DNA of 64,000 bases from Ideonella alba. Lineage in GTDB: Bacteria > Pseudomonadota > Gammaproteobacteria > Burkholderiales > Burkholderiaceae_C. Numbering within the stretch: the stretch's first letter is position 1; each line of letters starts with the position of its first letter. Shown piece after piece: positions 37,111 through 45,476 of the stretch. The stretch covers positions 124,001-188,000 of the forward strand of contig NZ_JAGQDF010000011.1 of NCBI RefSeq assembly GCF_018069875.1. Direction: 5' to 3'. The notes under the pieces are model-generated. The model ran no database searches. It saw only the letters and a list, made by a program, of their open reading frames with translations, and had not been told where the DNA came from. The translations under genes were made by a program, and so were the position numbers.

Positions 37111-37761
37111 ATGAGCGGACGCACTGTCGTGCTGGCCGGCGCCACCGGCCTGGTGGGCCAGCACCTGCTGCAGGGGCTGCTGGCCGATCCCGGCGTGGCG
37201 CAGGTGATCAGCCTGGGCCGCCGGCCCGCCACGCTGTCACACCCGCGGCTGCAGGCCCTGGTGGTGGATTTTGCTGCGCTGCCCGCGCTGCCGCCCAGCG
37301 ACGAGGTCTACCTGGCGCTGGGCACGACGATCAAGGTGGCAGGCAGCCAGGCCGCCTTCCGCGCGGTGGACTTCGACGCCAACCTGGCCGTGGCGCGTGC
37401 CGCGCTGGCGGCGGGAGCGCGCCGAGCCGGGCTGGTCAGCGCGATGGGTGCCGATGCGCGCTCGGCGGTCTTCTACAGCCGGGTCAAGGGCGAACTGGAG
37501 GACACGCTGGCCGCGCTGCCCTTCGACGGGCTGCTGATCGCCCGGCCATCAATGCTGGAGGGTGACCGCGCGGCCCTGGGCCAGCCCGAGCGGCCGGGTG
37601 AGCGCTGGGCCTCGGCGCTGGGCCGCTGGCTGGGTCCGCTGGTGCCGGCGAACTACCGGCCGATCCCGGCCGCGGCGGTGGCGGCCGCCCTGCGGGCGGG
37701 CGTGCCCACGGTGCAGGGGCGGCAGGTGCTGCTGTCCGGGGCGCTGCGGCGCCCGCGCTGA
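37111..37761 (+). CDS. NAD(P)-binding Rossmann-fold oxidoreductase-like protein
   Basis: This 216-residue protein of the atypical SDR/NmrA-like kind has VVLAGATGLVGQHLLQGLL (glycine-rich loop), ALGTTIKVAGSQAAFRAVD, and VSAMGADARSAVFYSRVKGELE, which carries the Y-x-x-V-K active-site pattern. It resembles the HTATIP2-like group. A GAAGGAG ribosome-binding site precedes the ATG at 37111, which settles the start. It is monocistronic as far as can be seen; the substrate is unknown. Confidence 0.82.
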   Translation: MSGRTVVLAGATGLVGQHLLQGLLADPGVAQVISLGRRPATLSHPRLQALVVDFAALPALPPSDEVYLALGTTIKVAGSQAAFRAVDFDANLAVARAALAAGARRAGLVSAMGADARSAVFYSRVKGELEDTLAALPFDGLLIARPSMLEGDRAALGQPERPGERWASALGRWLGPLVPANYRPIPAAAVAAALRAGVPTVQGRQVLLSGALRRPR

Positions 37762-37768
37762 GCGGGTC

Positions 37769-37951
37769 TCAGGCCGGGTCGCCCGGCACGCCGCCCATCA
37801 GCACGCAGGCCAGCTCCAGCCGGCGCCACAGGTGCTCGGGCATCGCCAGGATGCCTTCGGGGGTGCGCTCGCGCATGACCCAGTCGCGGATCTCGGCGTG
37901 CTGCGCCGGGCTCAGCAGGTGGCGCTCCAGCATCTCGTCGAGGGTCTGCAT
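37769..37951 (-). CDS. Small conserved-looking protein, 60 residues
   Basis: The 60-residue product (MQTLDEMLERHLLSPAQHAE at the start) is helical and acidic with no membrane segment. An excellent ribosome-binding site (GGAGGAG, 7 bases upstream on the minus strand) supports expression from the ATG at 37951. The longer open frame upstream is proline-rich noise. It lies just downstream of gpmA, in the same direction. I recognise no domain. Confidence 0.6.
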   Translation of the reverse strand: MQTLDEMLERHLLSPAQHAEIRDWVMRERTPEGILAMPEHLWRRLELACVLMGGVPGDPA

Positions 37952-38030
37952 CGCGGGCTCCTCCGGGGGTGGCGTGCCGCGATGATCGCACGGACGCGGG
38001 CCGCCGTGGCGGCCCGCAGCGGGCGCTGGT

Positions 38031-38777
38031 TCAGGCCTTCTTGCCCTGGGCCGCGACCGCGGCGGCGGCGGCGGCCGCCGCGGCGGCATCGCCCAGGTAG
38101 TAGCTGCGGATCGGCTTGAGATCAGCGCCCAGCTCGTAGACCAGCGGAATGCCGTTGGGGATGTTCAGGCCCACGATGTCGGCGTCGCTGATGTCGTCCA
38201 GGTACTTGACCAGCGCGCGGATCGAGTTGCCATGGGCGGCCAGCACGATGCGCTGGCCGGCACGGATCGCCGGGGCCAGGGTGTCGTTCCAGCAGGGCAG
38301 CACGCGGGCCACGGTGTCCTTCAGGCACTCGGTCAGCGGCACCTGCTCGGGGGCCAGGCGCGCATAGCGCGGGTCCTGGCGCTGGCCGCGCGGGTCGGCG
38401 GCGTCCAGCGGGGGCGGCGGGGTGTCGTAGCTGCGGCGCCAGATCAGCACCTGCTCGTCGCCGTACTGCTTGGCCATGTCGGCCTTGTTCAGGCCCTGCA
38501 GGCCGCCGTAGTGGCGCTCGTTCAGACGCCAGTCCTTGACCACCGGCAGCCAGGCGCGGTCCATGCCGTCGAGCACATGGTTGAGGGTGTGGATCGCGCG
38601 CTTGAGCACCGAGGTGTAGGCGACGTCGAACTCATAGCCCTCGGCCTTCAGCAACTGTCCGGCCGACAGGGCCTGCGACACGCCGGTGGGCGTGAGCTCC
38701 ACGTCGGTCCAGCCGGTGAAGCGGTTCTCGAGGTTCCAGGTCGATTCGCCGTGGCGGATCAGCACGAGCTTGTACAT
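38031..38777 (-). CDS. gpmA: 2,3-bisphosphoglycerate-dependent phosphoglycerate mutase
   Basis: This 248-residue glycolytic enzyme interconverts 3- and 2-phosphoglycerate. The phosphohistidine motif [10 protein letters not shown] is at residues 6-15, [13 protein letters not shown] follows, and the second catalytic His lies in [10 protein letters not shown]. An alanine run (about ten Ala, from GCG/GCC repeats) near the C-terminus before QGKKA is unusual and probably disordered. The gene diverges from the rhodanese gene. Confidence 0.95.
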   Translation of the reverse strand: MYKLVLIRHGESTWNLENRFTGWTDVELTPTGVSQALSAGQLLKAEGYEFDVAYTSVLKRAIHTLNHVLDGMDRAWLPVVKDWRLNERHYGGLQGLNKADMAKQYGDEQVLIWRRSYDTPPPPLDAADPRGQRQDPRYARLAPEQVPLTECLKDTVARVLPCWNDTLAPAIRAGQRIVLAAHGNSIRALVKYLDDISDADIVGLNIPNGIPLVYELGADLKPIRSYYLGDAAAAAAAAAAVAAQGKKA

Positions 38778-38833
38778 GGCGGTGAAGGGCGGGTGTGAAG
38801 GCCCGCGTCAGACTTGGTGCAAACCCCGAATTC

Positions 38834-38839
38834 TATAAT
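38834..38839 (+). promoter_or_regulatory. Consensus -10 box (TATAAT) before the rhodanese gene
   Basis: A perfect TATAAT lies 41 bases before the GTG start at 38881, in the gpmA/rhodanese divergent region. A TTGGTG at 38814-38819 is only 14 bases away, so the -35 element is uncertain. On the other strand the overlapping bases 38829-38834 read TAGAAT and may serve gpmA. Confidence 0.5.
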
Positions 38840-38880
38840 CCGGGCGCTTTGCTCTTCCTGACTTTCCAAAGGCCTGCCCC

Positions 38881-39288
38881 GTGCAATTCGTGATCGAGAA
38901 CTGGATGCTGATCCTCGTCGCCGTCGTCTCCGGCGCGCTGCTGCTGCGTGGCAGCCTGCAAGGGGGCTCGGGCGTGTCGCCGGCCGAGGCGGTGCGCCTG
39001 ATGAACCACGAGAAGGCCACGGTGATCGATGTCTGCGAGCCGGCCGAGTTCGAGCAGGGCCACATCGGTGGCGCACGCAGCGTGCCGCTGGGCAGCCTGG
39101 ACGAGGCCAAGGGCCTGCCCAGCAACAAGGCGCTGCCGCTGCTGGTGACCTGTGCCTCGGGCGCGCGCGCCCAGCGCGCCGCGGCGGTGCTGCGCAAGCA
39201 GGGCTACCAGGACGTGCGCGTGCTGGCCGGCGGCATGCGGGCCTGGCGCGAGGCCAGCCTGCCGGTGGTCACCGGCGCCAAGGGCTGA
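38881..39288 (+). CDS. Membrane-anchored rhodanese-like protein
   Basis: This 135-residue protein has an N-terminal transmembrane helix (WMLILVAVVSGALLL) followed by one rhodanese domain. The active-site loop CASGARA contains the catalytic Cys, and the conserved DVCEPAEFEQGHIGGA is intact. It may move sulfane sulfur at the membrane. GTG is the start codon. It heads the rhodanese-grxC-secB-gpsA order, frequent in Burkholderiales and gammaproteobacteria. Confidence 0.9.
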   Translation: MQFVIENWMLILVAVVSGALLLRGSLQGGSGVSPAEAVRLMNHEKATVIDVCEPAEFEQGHIGGARSVPLGSLDEAKGLPSNKALPLLVTCASGARAQRAAAVLRKQGYQDVRVLAGGMRAWREASLPVVTGAKG

Positions 39289-39398
39289 ACGGCGCGGGCG
39301 GATCCGGGTCGGCGGACCAGGGTTTTGTGCGCGCTGCGCTGCAGTCTTGCGGCGGCGCGCCGACAATACCGGTGACCGAACCCACCAGCGTGTCTTCC

Positions 39399-39659
39399 AT
39401 GAACAAGGTCAAGATGTACACGACCCAGGTCTGCCCGTACTGCGTGCGGGCCAAGGCCTTGCTGTCGCAGCGCGGCGTGGCCGAGATCGAGGAAATCCGC
39501 GTCGACCTCGACCCCGTGCAGCGCGACCAGATGATGAGCCTGACCGGCCGCCGCACGGTCCCGCAGATCTTCATCGGCGAGACCCACGTCGGCGGCTGCG
39601 ACGACCTGGTGGCACTCGACCAGCGCGGTGGCCTGATGCCGCTGCTGCAGGGCGCCTGA
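39399..39659 (+). CDS. grxC: Glutaredoxin 3
   Basis: This 86-residue thioredoxin-fold protein has the dithiol active site CPYC (residues 12-15 region, MYTTQVCPYCVRAK), the cis-Pro TVPQIF and the GG glutathione-binding turn HVGGCDDL. It reduces protein disulfides and ribonucleotide reductase using glutathione. The ATG at 39399 is preferred to earlier in-frame codons that lack similarity. Confidence 0.95.
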   Translation: MNKVKMYTTQVCPYCVRAKALLSQRGVAEIEEIRVDLDPVQRDQMMSLTGRRTVPQIFIGETHVGGCDDLVALDQRGGLMPLLQGA

Positions 39660-39789
39660 GCGGCCGGTCCCGGCCACCTCCCGCGCTGCCGCCGGGCCGC
39701 CTGGTCCGCGCGCTACACTCTGCGGTTGACCCAGGCTGGCCGCCATGTCCGGCGGCCGGCCGTTGTCGTCTTTGCAGAAAGCTTTCCCC

Positions 39790-40251
39790 ATGGCCGACCA
39801 AGAACTCGCCCCCGTGTTCCAGCTGCAGCGCATGTACCTGAAGGACCTGTCGCTGGAGCAGCCCAATTCGCCCCAGATCCTGCTCGAGCAGCAACAGCCG
39901 CAGGTCGACATCCAGCTGGCGATGGGCGCCGAGGGCATCGCCGACGGCGTCTACGAGGTGGCGGTCACCGCCACCGTGACCACCAAGATCGGTGAGCGCA
40001 CGCTGTTCCTGGTTGAGGCCAAGCAGGCCGGCATCTTCGAGCTGCGCAACCTGCCCGAAGACCAGATCCAGGGCATCCTGGGCGTGGTCTGCCCGCAGAT
40101 GGTCTACCCGTACCTGCGCGCCATCGTGTCGGATGTCTGCACGCGCGCCGGCTTCCCGCCGATCCTGCTGGCCGAGGTGAACTTCCAGGCCATGTACGAA
40201 GCCCAGCTGCAACAGGCGGCCGGCGACGGCGCCGCGCCCGCCGTCAACTGA
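39790..40251 (+). CDS. secB: Protein-export chaperone SecB
   Basis: This 153-residue tetrameric chaperone keeps preproteins unfolded for SecA. It has the family N-terminus [19 protein letters not shown], and the C-terminal half has [24 protein letters not shown]-type sequence split across residues 105-130. Length is normal. It lies between grxC and gpsA as in many proteobacteria, with gpsA 14 bases downstream. Confidence 0.96.
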   Translation: MADQELAPVFQLQRMYLKDLSLEQPNSPQILLEQQQPQVDIQLAMGAEGIADGVYEVAVTATVTTKIGERTLFLVEAKQAGIFELRNLPEDQIQGILGVVCPQMVYPYLRAIVSDVCTRAGFPPILLAEVNFQAMYEAQLQQAAGDGAAPAVN

Positions 40252-40265
40252 TCGCCTGACCCCGG

Positions 40266-41240
40266 ATGCGTCTGGCCATCCTGGGCGCTGGCGCGTGGGG
40301 CTCTGCGCTGGCGGTGGCCGCGGCCTCGTGGCACGAGGTCTGCCTCTGGGCCCGTGACCCGGCGCAGGCCGCCGCGATGCAGAGCGCGCGCGAGAACGCG
40401 CGCTACCTGCCTGGCGTGCCGCTGCCGGCGCGCGTGAGCGTCACCGCCGACCTGCAGCAGGCGCTGGCGGCCGGCCCCAACCTGTGCGTGCTGGCCACGC
40501 CGATGGCGGCGCTGCGCGGCATGCTGGGCATGCTGCAGGGCCCGACGCCGGTGCTGTGGCTGTGCAAGGGTTTCGAGGCGGGCAGCGGCCTGCTGGGCCA
40601 CGAGATCGCGGCGGCCTGCGCACCGGGCCTGACCTGCGGCATCCTGTCCGGCCCCAGCTTCGCACAGGAGGTGGCCGCCGGCCTGCCAGCCGCGCTGGTG
40701 GTGGCCAGTCCCGAGACCCAGGTGCGCGAGCGGGCGGTCGAGGCCTTCCACCGTGGCGCGCTGCGCATCTACAGCTCCACCGACCCGATCGGGGTGGAGG
40801 TGGGCGGCGCGGTGAAGAACGTGCTGGCGATCGCCACCGGCGTGTGCGACGGCCTGCAGCTGGGTCTGAACGCCCGCGCTGCGCTGATCACCCGCGGCCT
40901 GGCCGAGATGACCCGCCTGGGCGTGGCCCTGGGCGCCCGCACCGACACCTTCGCCGGCCTGGCCGGGCTGGGCGATCTGGTGCTCACCGCCACCGGCGAC
41001 CTGTCGCGCAACCGGCGCGTCGGCCTGCTGCTGGCCGAGGGCCTGGATCTGAGCGGCATCCTGCAGCGCCTGGGCCATGTGGCCGAGGGCGTCTACAGCG
41101 CGGCCACCGTGGTGCAGCGCGCCGCGGCGCTGGGCGTGGACATGCCGATTGCGCAGGGCGTGCACGCGCTGCTGCAGGGTCAGGTGGATGCCCGCCAGCT
41201 GGTGGAGCTGCTGATGCGCCGCGAGGCGCGGGCCGAATAG
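40266..41240 (+). CDS. gpsA: Glycerol-3-phosphate dehydrogenase [NAD(P)+]
   Basis: This 324-residue cytosolic enzyme makes sn-glycerol 3-phosphate for phospholipids. It has the NAD(P) loop [13 protein letters not shown], the catalytic lysine segment [19 protein letters not shown], and [21 protein letters not shown]. Length is near the family norm (~330). It probably shares a transcript with secB. Confidence 0.95.
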   Translation: MRLAILGAGAWGSALAVAAASWHEVCLWARDPAQAAAMQSARENARYLPGVPLPARVSVTADLQQALAAGPNLCVLATPMAALRGMLGMLQGPTPVLWLCKGFEAGSGLLGHEIAAACAPGLTCGILSGPSFAQEVAAGLPAALVVASPETQVRERAVEAFHRGALRIYSSTDPIGVEVGGAVKNVLAIATGVCDGLQLGLNARAALITRGLAEMTRLGVALGARTDTFAGLAGLGDLVLTATGDLSRNRRVGLLLAEGLDLSGILQRLGHVAEGVYSAATVVQRAAALGVDMPIAQGVHALLQGQVDARQLVELLMRREARAE

Positions 41241-41250
41241 CGCCGCCGGC

Positions 41251-42408
41251 TCAGCCGGGCTGCAGCAGCCACTGCATCTCGACCAGCGGCAGTGGGTAGG
41301 CCAGCTCGCTGCGCCAGCCGCGCCAGGCCTGCCCGGACAGGCCGGCCAGCGACAGCGCGTGGCGCAGCACGGCCGCATGGTCCGGCAGCTCGTCCGGCGG
41401 TGTGGCCAGGGGGTCGGTGCCCAGCTCCGTCAAGGGCGCCTGCAGGGCCAGGCGCCGGTGGTGCGGTTGGTCCGGGGTGGCGTCGGGCAGTTGCACCCCC
41501 GAGGGCGAGGGCAGCTGGAACAGCGTGTCGGCGCGGGCGCCGGGCCACAGGTCGCGGGCCAGGTAGAGCTCGCGCCAGACGCGCTTGCAGGGCGTGTGCA
41601 GCATGTAGTTGCGCAGCCGTTGCCAGCCTTCGGCCCGCGCCAGCGGCAGCGCGTGGCGCACCTGGTAGGCGGTGTCCAGCGCGTCGGGCAGCGGGTCCAG
41701 CTCGGGCGGCAGCACCAGCGTGGTCACCGGGCCGTCCTGGATGACCTGCAGCGCCACCGCCGGACCGAGCAGGTAGTCGGCCGGATCGCCCTGGCCGTGC
41801 AGCGGGGCCATCGTGGTGCCGTCGGTGGCGGCGGTGCGCGGCATCACGCTCAGCAGCGGCACGGCCACGTCCGGCTGCACCCGCCACAGGCCGCGGCGGC
41901 GGTGCACCTCCAGCGCGTCGACCCAGGGGCCCTCGGCCGAGGGCCACAGGAACAGCGCCGAGGCGATGGTGTCGCAGCCGTGGCCGAACAGGTAGGACTG
42001 GGCCTTGAACACCGCCTGGCGCGAGGCATGGCCCAGGCGTTCTCGCACCAGGCGCGAGCCGCAGCCCAGCTGCGCTTCCAGGGTCTGGCGGCTGCCGGGC
42101 AGGCTGTCGAGCAGCTGCTGGTAGCCGTCGACCGCAGCAGCGGCGCTGGCGGTGTCGCTGCCACGACCCAGGGCGGCGTCGAGCAGCTTGCGCAGCCCGG
42201 TGGGCGAGGGCAGGTGGTGGACGAACTCGCCATCGCTGCCGCTGGCACAGGCGCGCACCAGGCGGCTGGCGAGGCTCTTGTCCAGGCCCAGCTCACGGGT
42301 CAGCCGCACGCCGCGCGCCGGCCGTCCGGCGTGCGCATCCATCAGCGGGCCGAGGGTGGCTCGCAGCTGCTGCACGACGGTGGTGGCGTCCGGGAGTCGG
42401 TCATTCAT
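41251..42408 (-). CDS. Unrecognised cytosolic protein with possible N-terminal helix-turn-helix
   Basis: I do not recognise this 385-residue protein. It has no signal peptide or membrane helix. Residues ~35-60 (RGVRLTRELGLDKSLASRLV) look like a helix-turn-helix. The rest is mixed alpha/beta without familiar motifs. The ATG at 42408 (MNDRLPDATT) is chosen; an in-frame start 16 codons upstream lacks similarity clues. It converges with gpsA and runs parallel to the HAF-like gene, from which it is separated by ~90 bases. Codon use matches the host. Confidence 0.6.
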   Translation of the reverse strand: MNDRLPDATTVVQQLRATLGPLMDAHAGRPARGVRLTRELGLDKSLASRLVRACASGSDGEFVHHLPSPTGLRKLLDAALGRGSDTASAAAAVDGYQQLLDSLPGSRQTLEAQLGCGSRLVRERLGHASRQAVFKAQSYLFGHGCDTIASALFLWPSAEGPWVDALEVHRRRGLWRVQPDVAVPLLSVMPRTAATDGTTMAPLHGQGDPADYLLGPAVALQVIQDGPVTTLVLPPELDPLPDALDTAYQVRHALPLARAEGWQRLRNYMLHTPCKRVWRELYLARDLWPGARADTLFQLPSPSGVQLPDATPDQPHHRRLALQAPLTELGTDPLATPPDELPDHAAVLRHALSLAGLSGQAWRGWRSELAYPLPLVEMQWLLQPG

Positions 42409-42498
42409 GGGTGGGGTGCGCTCTGCCTGGCGCCTGCCGCCTATTGTCCCCAGCAATCGAGGCGTACAAACGGATACATCCAGCGCTTCCAGGGGGGC

Positions 42499-43650
42499 TC
42501 AGCGGGCGGCGGGACGAGGCAGGCGCACCAGCAGCGCGCGGTAGCTGCCCGGGATCTGCCGGTCCAGCGTGGCCAGGGCCAGGGTGCGGCCATCGCCACT
42601 GACGGCGCTGACCTCGAAGACCTGGTAGCGCCTGGGCAGGTCAATGCCCTGGGCGCTGAGGAAGGCGCGTGCCTCCATCAGCCCGGTGGCCGGCGTCCAG
42701 ACCCAGCCCGAGGACTGCGGGCTGAACGTGGTGCGGCCGAAGCCCACCACCACCTGGCCGTCATCGGACAGGCCCAGCGCATAGGCCGAGCCGTCCCATT
42801 CGGTGCCGGGCAGCACGCCCAGCAGCTGGCGCTGCCAGGCGCCGCTGCCGTCGGCCGTCCACATCACCGCCGACTCGACGCCGGTGCTGGCGTCCCAGGC
42901 CTGGCCGACGATGCGGGTGCCGGCCGCGTCCACCGCGGCGGCTTCGCTGGGCCAGTCGCTGAGTTCCAGCAGCTGGCGCTGGCCGTGGATCCAGACCGCG
43001 GCCTGGCGCATGCCCCATTCCAGGTGCTCGTCCCAGCCCACCATCACGCGGCCGTCGTGGTTGGCATCGTCGATGCGGCTGGACCGCCCGCCGCTGCCCT
43101 GGTCCTTGACCCCCTTGCGCGCGGTCCAGGCGCTGCCGTGCGCCAGGCCGTCCTTCTTGCCGGCGCGCCAGTACAGGCCGGTGACCACCTTTCCGTTGCC
43201 CGACATGCCGTAGACACCCGCCTGGTCCAGGTCCATCTGGCCGGCGTCGCGGGGCAGCGGCCACAGCACCTGCCAGCCGGTGGCCGCCGTCCAGCGTCCC
43301 TGGATGCCGAACTGGCCGCTGTCGTCGAGGATGCTGCTGGCGATCACCTCGCCGTCGGCCGAGATCGCCGGCGTGCCGCTGTACAGGCCGATCGCGGTGG
43401 TGGCCCGGCCCAGCGGCACCTGGCCGTCCTCGGCGCGCCAGCGGAAAGTCTGGAAGTCGGCCGACAGCTGGCCGGTGGCGGTGCGGCCGTCGGCCGACAG
43501 GTCGGTGACCCAGCCGTCGCCGATCACGGTGTAGGGCTTGGCCAGCGCCGGTGCGGCGGGCTGCAGCAGGCCGGCGGCCAGCGCCAGCGCGGTGGCGGCC
43601 TGGCGCAGGCCGAAACAGCGGCCAAGCGCTGACAGGGGGGATGTGTGCAT
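42499..43650 (-). CDS. Exported HAF-repeat-like protein
   Basis: This 383-residue protein has a signal peptide (ATALALAAGLLQPAAPALA) and about seven repeats of ~40-50 residues. They contain variants of ISADGEVIASS, LSDDGQVVVGFG, MSGNGKVVTGLYW and VSGDGRTLALA alternating with W-x-A/W-x-P strands. This is the pattern of the extracellular HAF repeat family and beta-propellers. Function is unknown; it is expected in the periplasm or outside. A GGAGG ribosome-binding site precedes the ATG at 43650. Confidence 0.75.
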   Translation of the reverse strand: MHTSPLSALGRCFGLRQAATALALAAGLLQPAAPALAKPYTVIGDGWVTDLSADGRTATGQLSADFQTFRWRAEDGQVPLGRATTAIGLYSGTPAISADGEVIASSILDDSGQFGIQGRWTAATGWQVLWPLPRDAGQMDLDQAGVYGMSGNGKVVTGLYWRAGKKDGLAHGSAWTARKGVKDQGSGGRSSRIDDANHDGRVMVGWDEHLEWGMRQAAVWIHGQRQLLELSDWPSEAAAVDAAGTRIVGQAWDASTGVESAVMWTADGSGAWQRQLLGVLPGTEWDGSAYALGLSDDGQVVVGFGRTTFSPQSSGWVWTPATGLMEARAFLSAQGIDLPRRYQVFEVSAVSGDGRTLALATLDRQIPGSYRALLVRLPRPAAR

Positions 43651-43807
43651 CGCGAGATCCTCCAGGACGCCGGGTGCGCCCTTGCATGGCAGCCACTCTA
43701 GGCCGTTCTCAAAGAATCTTCAAGAGTTCTCCAGGAGAAATTTGCTCAGGGCTTTCCAGCACGCTGGCGCCGCCGCTCGCCGCTCGCCGGCGCAGGCGAA
43801 CCCGCGC

Positions 43808-43834
43808 TTAGCACTCATTTGCCAAGAGTGCTAA
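43808..43834. promoter_or_regulatory. Perfect CIRCE element (HrcA operator) at rpoH
   Basis: TTAGCACTC (43808-43816), nine spacer bases, GAGTGCTAA (43826-43834): an exact match to the CIRCE consensus bound by the heat-shock repressor HrcA. It lies 42 bases upstream of the rpoH ATG. Core promoter elements appear to overlap it: TTAGCA (43808-43813) as -35 and TAATAT (43832-43837) as -10, with an 18-base spacer. Confidence 0.92.
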
Positions 43835-43876
43835 TATTGTTGGAACCAACGGGCCTCGTGCCTCTCCAACTTCGCC

Positions 43877-44800
43877 ATGACCCAGCACTCCACTGCCACC
43901 GCCGTCGCCCTGCGTGACCCTTGGGCCCTGGTGCCCTCGCTCGGCAATCTGGACGCCTACATCTCGGCCGTCAACCAGCTGCCGCTGCTGACGCAGGAAG
44001 AGGAAACCCGCTTCGCCCGCGCGCTGCGCGACGAGGGCGACCTGCAGGCCGCCAGCCGCCTGGTGCTGTCGCACCTGCGCCTGGTGGTGGCGGTGTCGCG
44101 CCAGTACCTGGGCTACGGCCTGCCGCAGGGCGACCTGATCCAGGAAGGCAACGTCGGCCTGATGAAGGCGGTCAAGCGCTTCGACCCTGAACAGGGCGTG
44201 CGCCTGGTCAGCTACGCGCTGCACTGGATCAAGGCCGAGATCCACGAGTACATCCTGAAGAACTGGCGCATGGTCAAGGTGGCCACCACCAAGGCCCAGC
44301 GCAAGCTGTTCTTCAACCTGCGCTCGATGAAGCGCCACCTCAAGAGCGACGCCGCCGAGGGCGACACCTACCGCCAGGCCCTGTCGGCCGACGAGGTCGC
44401 GCGCGTGGCCGCCGAGCTGGACGTGCGCCCCGAGGACGTGGTCGAGATGGAGACCCGGCTGGCCGGCGCCGACGTGGCCCTGGAGCCGCAGGACGACGAC
44501 CGCGAGGACAGCGTCGCCCCGATCGCCTACCTGGCCGACGAGCGCCAGGAGCCCACCCGCGTGCTGGAATCGCGCCGCCGCGAAGCGCTGTCCACCCACG
44601 GCGTGGCGCATGCGCTGGAGCAGCTCGATGCGCGCAGCCGCCGCATCGTCGAGGAGCGCTGGCTCAAGGTCAACGACGACAGCAGCGGCGGCATGACGCT
44701 GCACGAACTGGCCGCCGAGTACGGCGTCAGCGCCGAGCGCATCCGCCAGATCGAGGTGGCGGCGCTGAAGAAGATGCGCAAGGCCCTGGAAGCGGCCTGA
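43877..44800 (+). CDS. rpoH: RNA polymerase heat-shock sigma factor sigma-32
   Basis: This 307-residue sigma-70 family member has region 2 (LVLSHLRLVVAVSRQYLGYGLPQGDLIQEGN part by part), the RpoH box just after (residues ~130-140, KAQRKLFFNLRS), and region 4 helix-turn-helix LAAEYGVSAERIRQIEVAALKK. The RpoH box QRKLFFNLR identifies it as sigma-32 rather than the housekeeping factor. It directs chaperone and protease genes under heat shock. The CIRCE element in its promoter suggests additional HrcA control. Confidence 0.96.
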   Translation: MTQHSTATAVALRDPWALVPSLGNLDAYISAVNQLPLLTQEEETRFARALRDEGDLQAASRLVLSHLRLVVAVSRQYLGYGLPQGDLIQEGNVGLMKAVKRFDPEQGVRLVSYALHWIKAEIHEYILKNWRMVKVATTKAQRKLFFNLRSMKRHLKSDAAEGDTYRQALSADEVARVAAELDVRPEDVVEMETRLAGADVALEPQDDDREDSVAPIAYLADERQEPTRVLESRRREALSTHGVAHALEQLDARSRRIVEERWLKVNDDSSGGMTLHELAAEYGVSAERIRQIEVAALKKMRKALEAA

Positions 44801-44823
44801 CCCGGGTCCGCCCCGCGCTGTGA

Positions 44824-44851
44824 CGACGGCCCCGACGGGGCCGTCGGCGTT
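44824..44851 (+). terminator. Probable terminator after rpoH
   Basis: 10-base arms CGACGGCCCC / GGGGCCGTCG with a 3-base loop begin 24 bases after the rpoH stop and are followed by GCGTTTC. The T-run is short, so efficiency is uncertain. The converging sco gene ends right beside it. Confidence 0.6.
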
Positions 44852-45448
44852 TCAGGCAGCTTCCTTCAGCAGCACGCGCAGGTCATGTGCCAGCGTCTCG
44901 GCGCCAGCGCCATAACGGCTGAACACGCGGATGCGGCCCTGGGGATCGAACACATAGGAGCCCGCCGTGTGGTCCACGGTGTAGCTGCCCTCGGTCTTGC
45001 CCGGCACCTTGGCGTAGAAGACCTTGAACTCCTTTGCCGCGGCCTGCGTCTGCTCTGGCGTGCCGCGCAGCGCGATGAAGCCGGCCTTGAAGCTCTCGGC
45101 ATAGGCGCCCAGCACCTCGGGCGTGTCGCGCTCGGGATCAACGCTGACGAAGATGCCCTGGACACGCTCGCCATCGGCGCCCAGCAGCTGCCGGGCGGCG
45201 GCCAGCTCGGCCATCGAGGTGGGGCAGACGTCCGGACACTGGGTGTAGCCGAAGAACACCACCACCACCTTGCCCTTGAAGTCGCCCAGGTGGCGCTCCT
45301 GGCCGCTGGGGTCTTTCAGGTCGAGGTGGCGGGCGTATTCAGCCCCGGTGATGTCGATGCCCTTGAACGGGCTGGGGCTCGGCCCGCCCGGCCGACAGGC
45401 GGCCAGGGCGGTGAGCAGGCTGAGGCTGAGGAGCAGGCGTCGGCGCAT
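44852..45448 (-). CDS. SCO1/SenC copper chaperone lipoprotein (first copy)
   Basis: This 198-residue Sco protein has a lipoprotein signal (LLTALAAC, lipobox Cys near residue 18), thioredoxin fold, copper-binding CPDVC with its partner His in VDHTAGSYVF. It delivers copper to the CuA site of cytochrome c oxidase. The ATG at 45448 is used since the lipoprotein signal starts there. It lies 28 bases downstream of ctaB, in the same direction. Confidence 0.93.
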   Translation of the reverse strand: MRRRLLLSLSLLTALAACRPGGPSPSPFKGIDITGAEYARHLDLKDPSGQERHLGDFKGKVVVVFFGYTQCPDVCPTSMAELAAARQLLGADGERVQGIFVSVDPERDTPEVLGAYAESFKAGFIALRGTPEQTQAAAKEFKVFYAKVPGKTEGSYTVDHTAGSYVFDPQGRIRVFSRYGAGAETLAHDLRVLLKEAA

Positions 45449-45476
45449 CGGGGAAGGGGCCCCGCGCGCCGCCGCA

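Noticed and set aside
37038-37232. N-terminal extension of the class IV aminotransferase
   Set aside because: The extra residues are low-complexity and overlap the divergent SDR gene; the conserved start begins at 37037.
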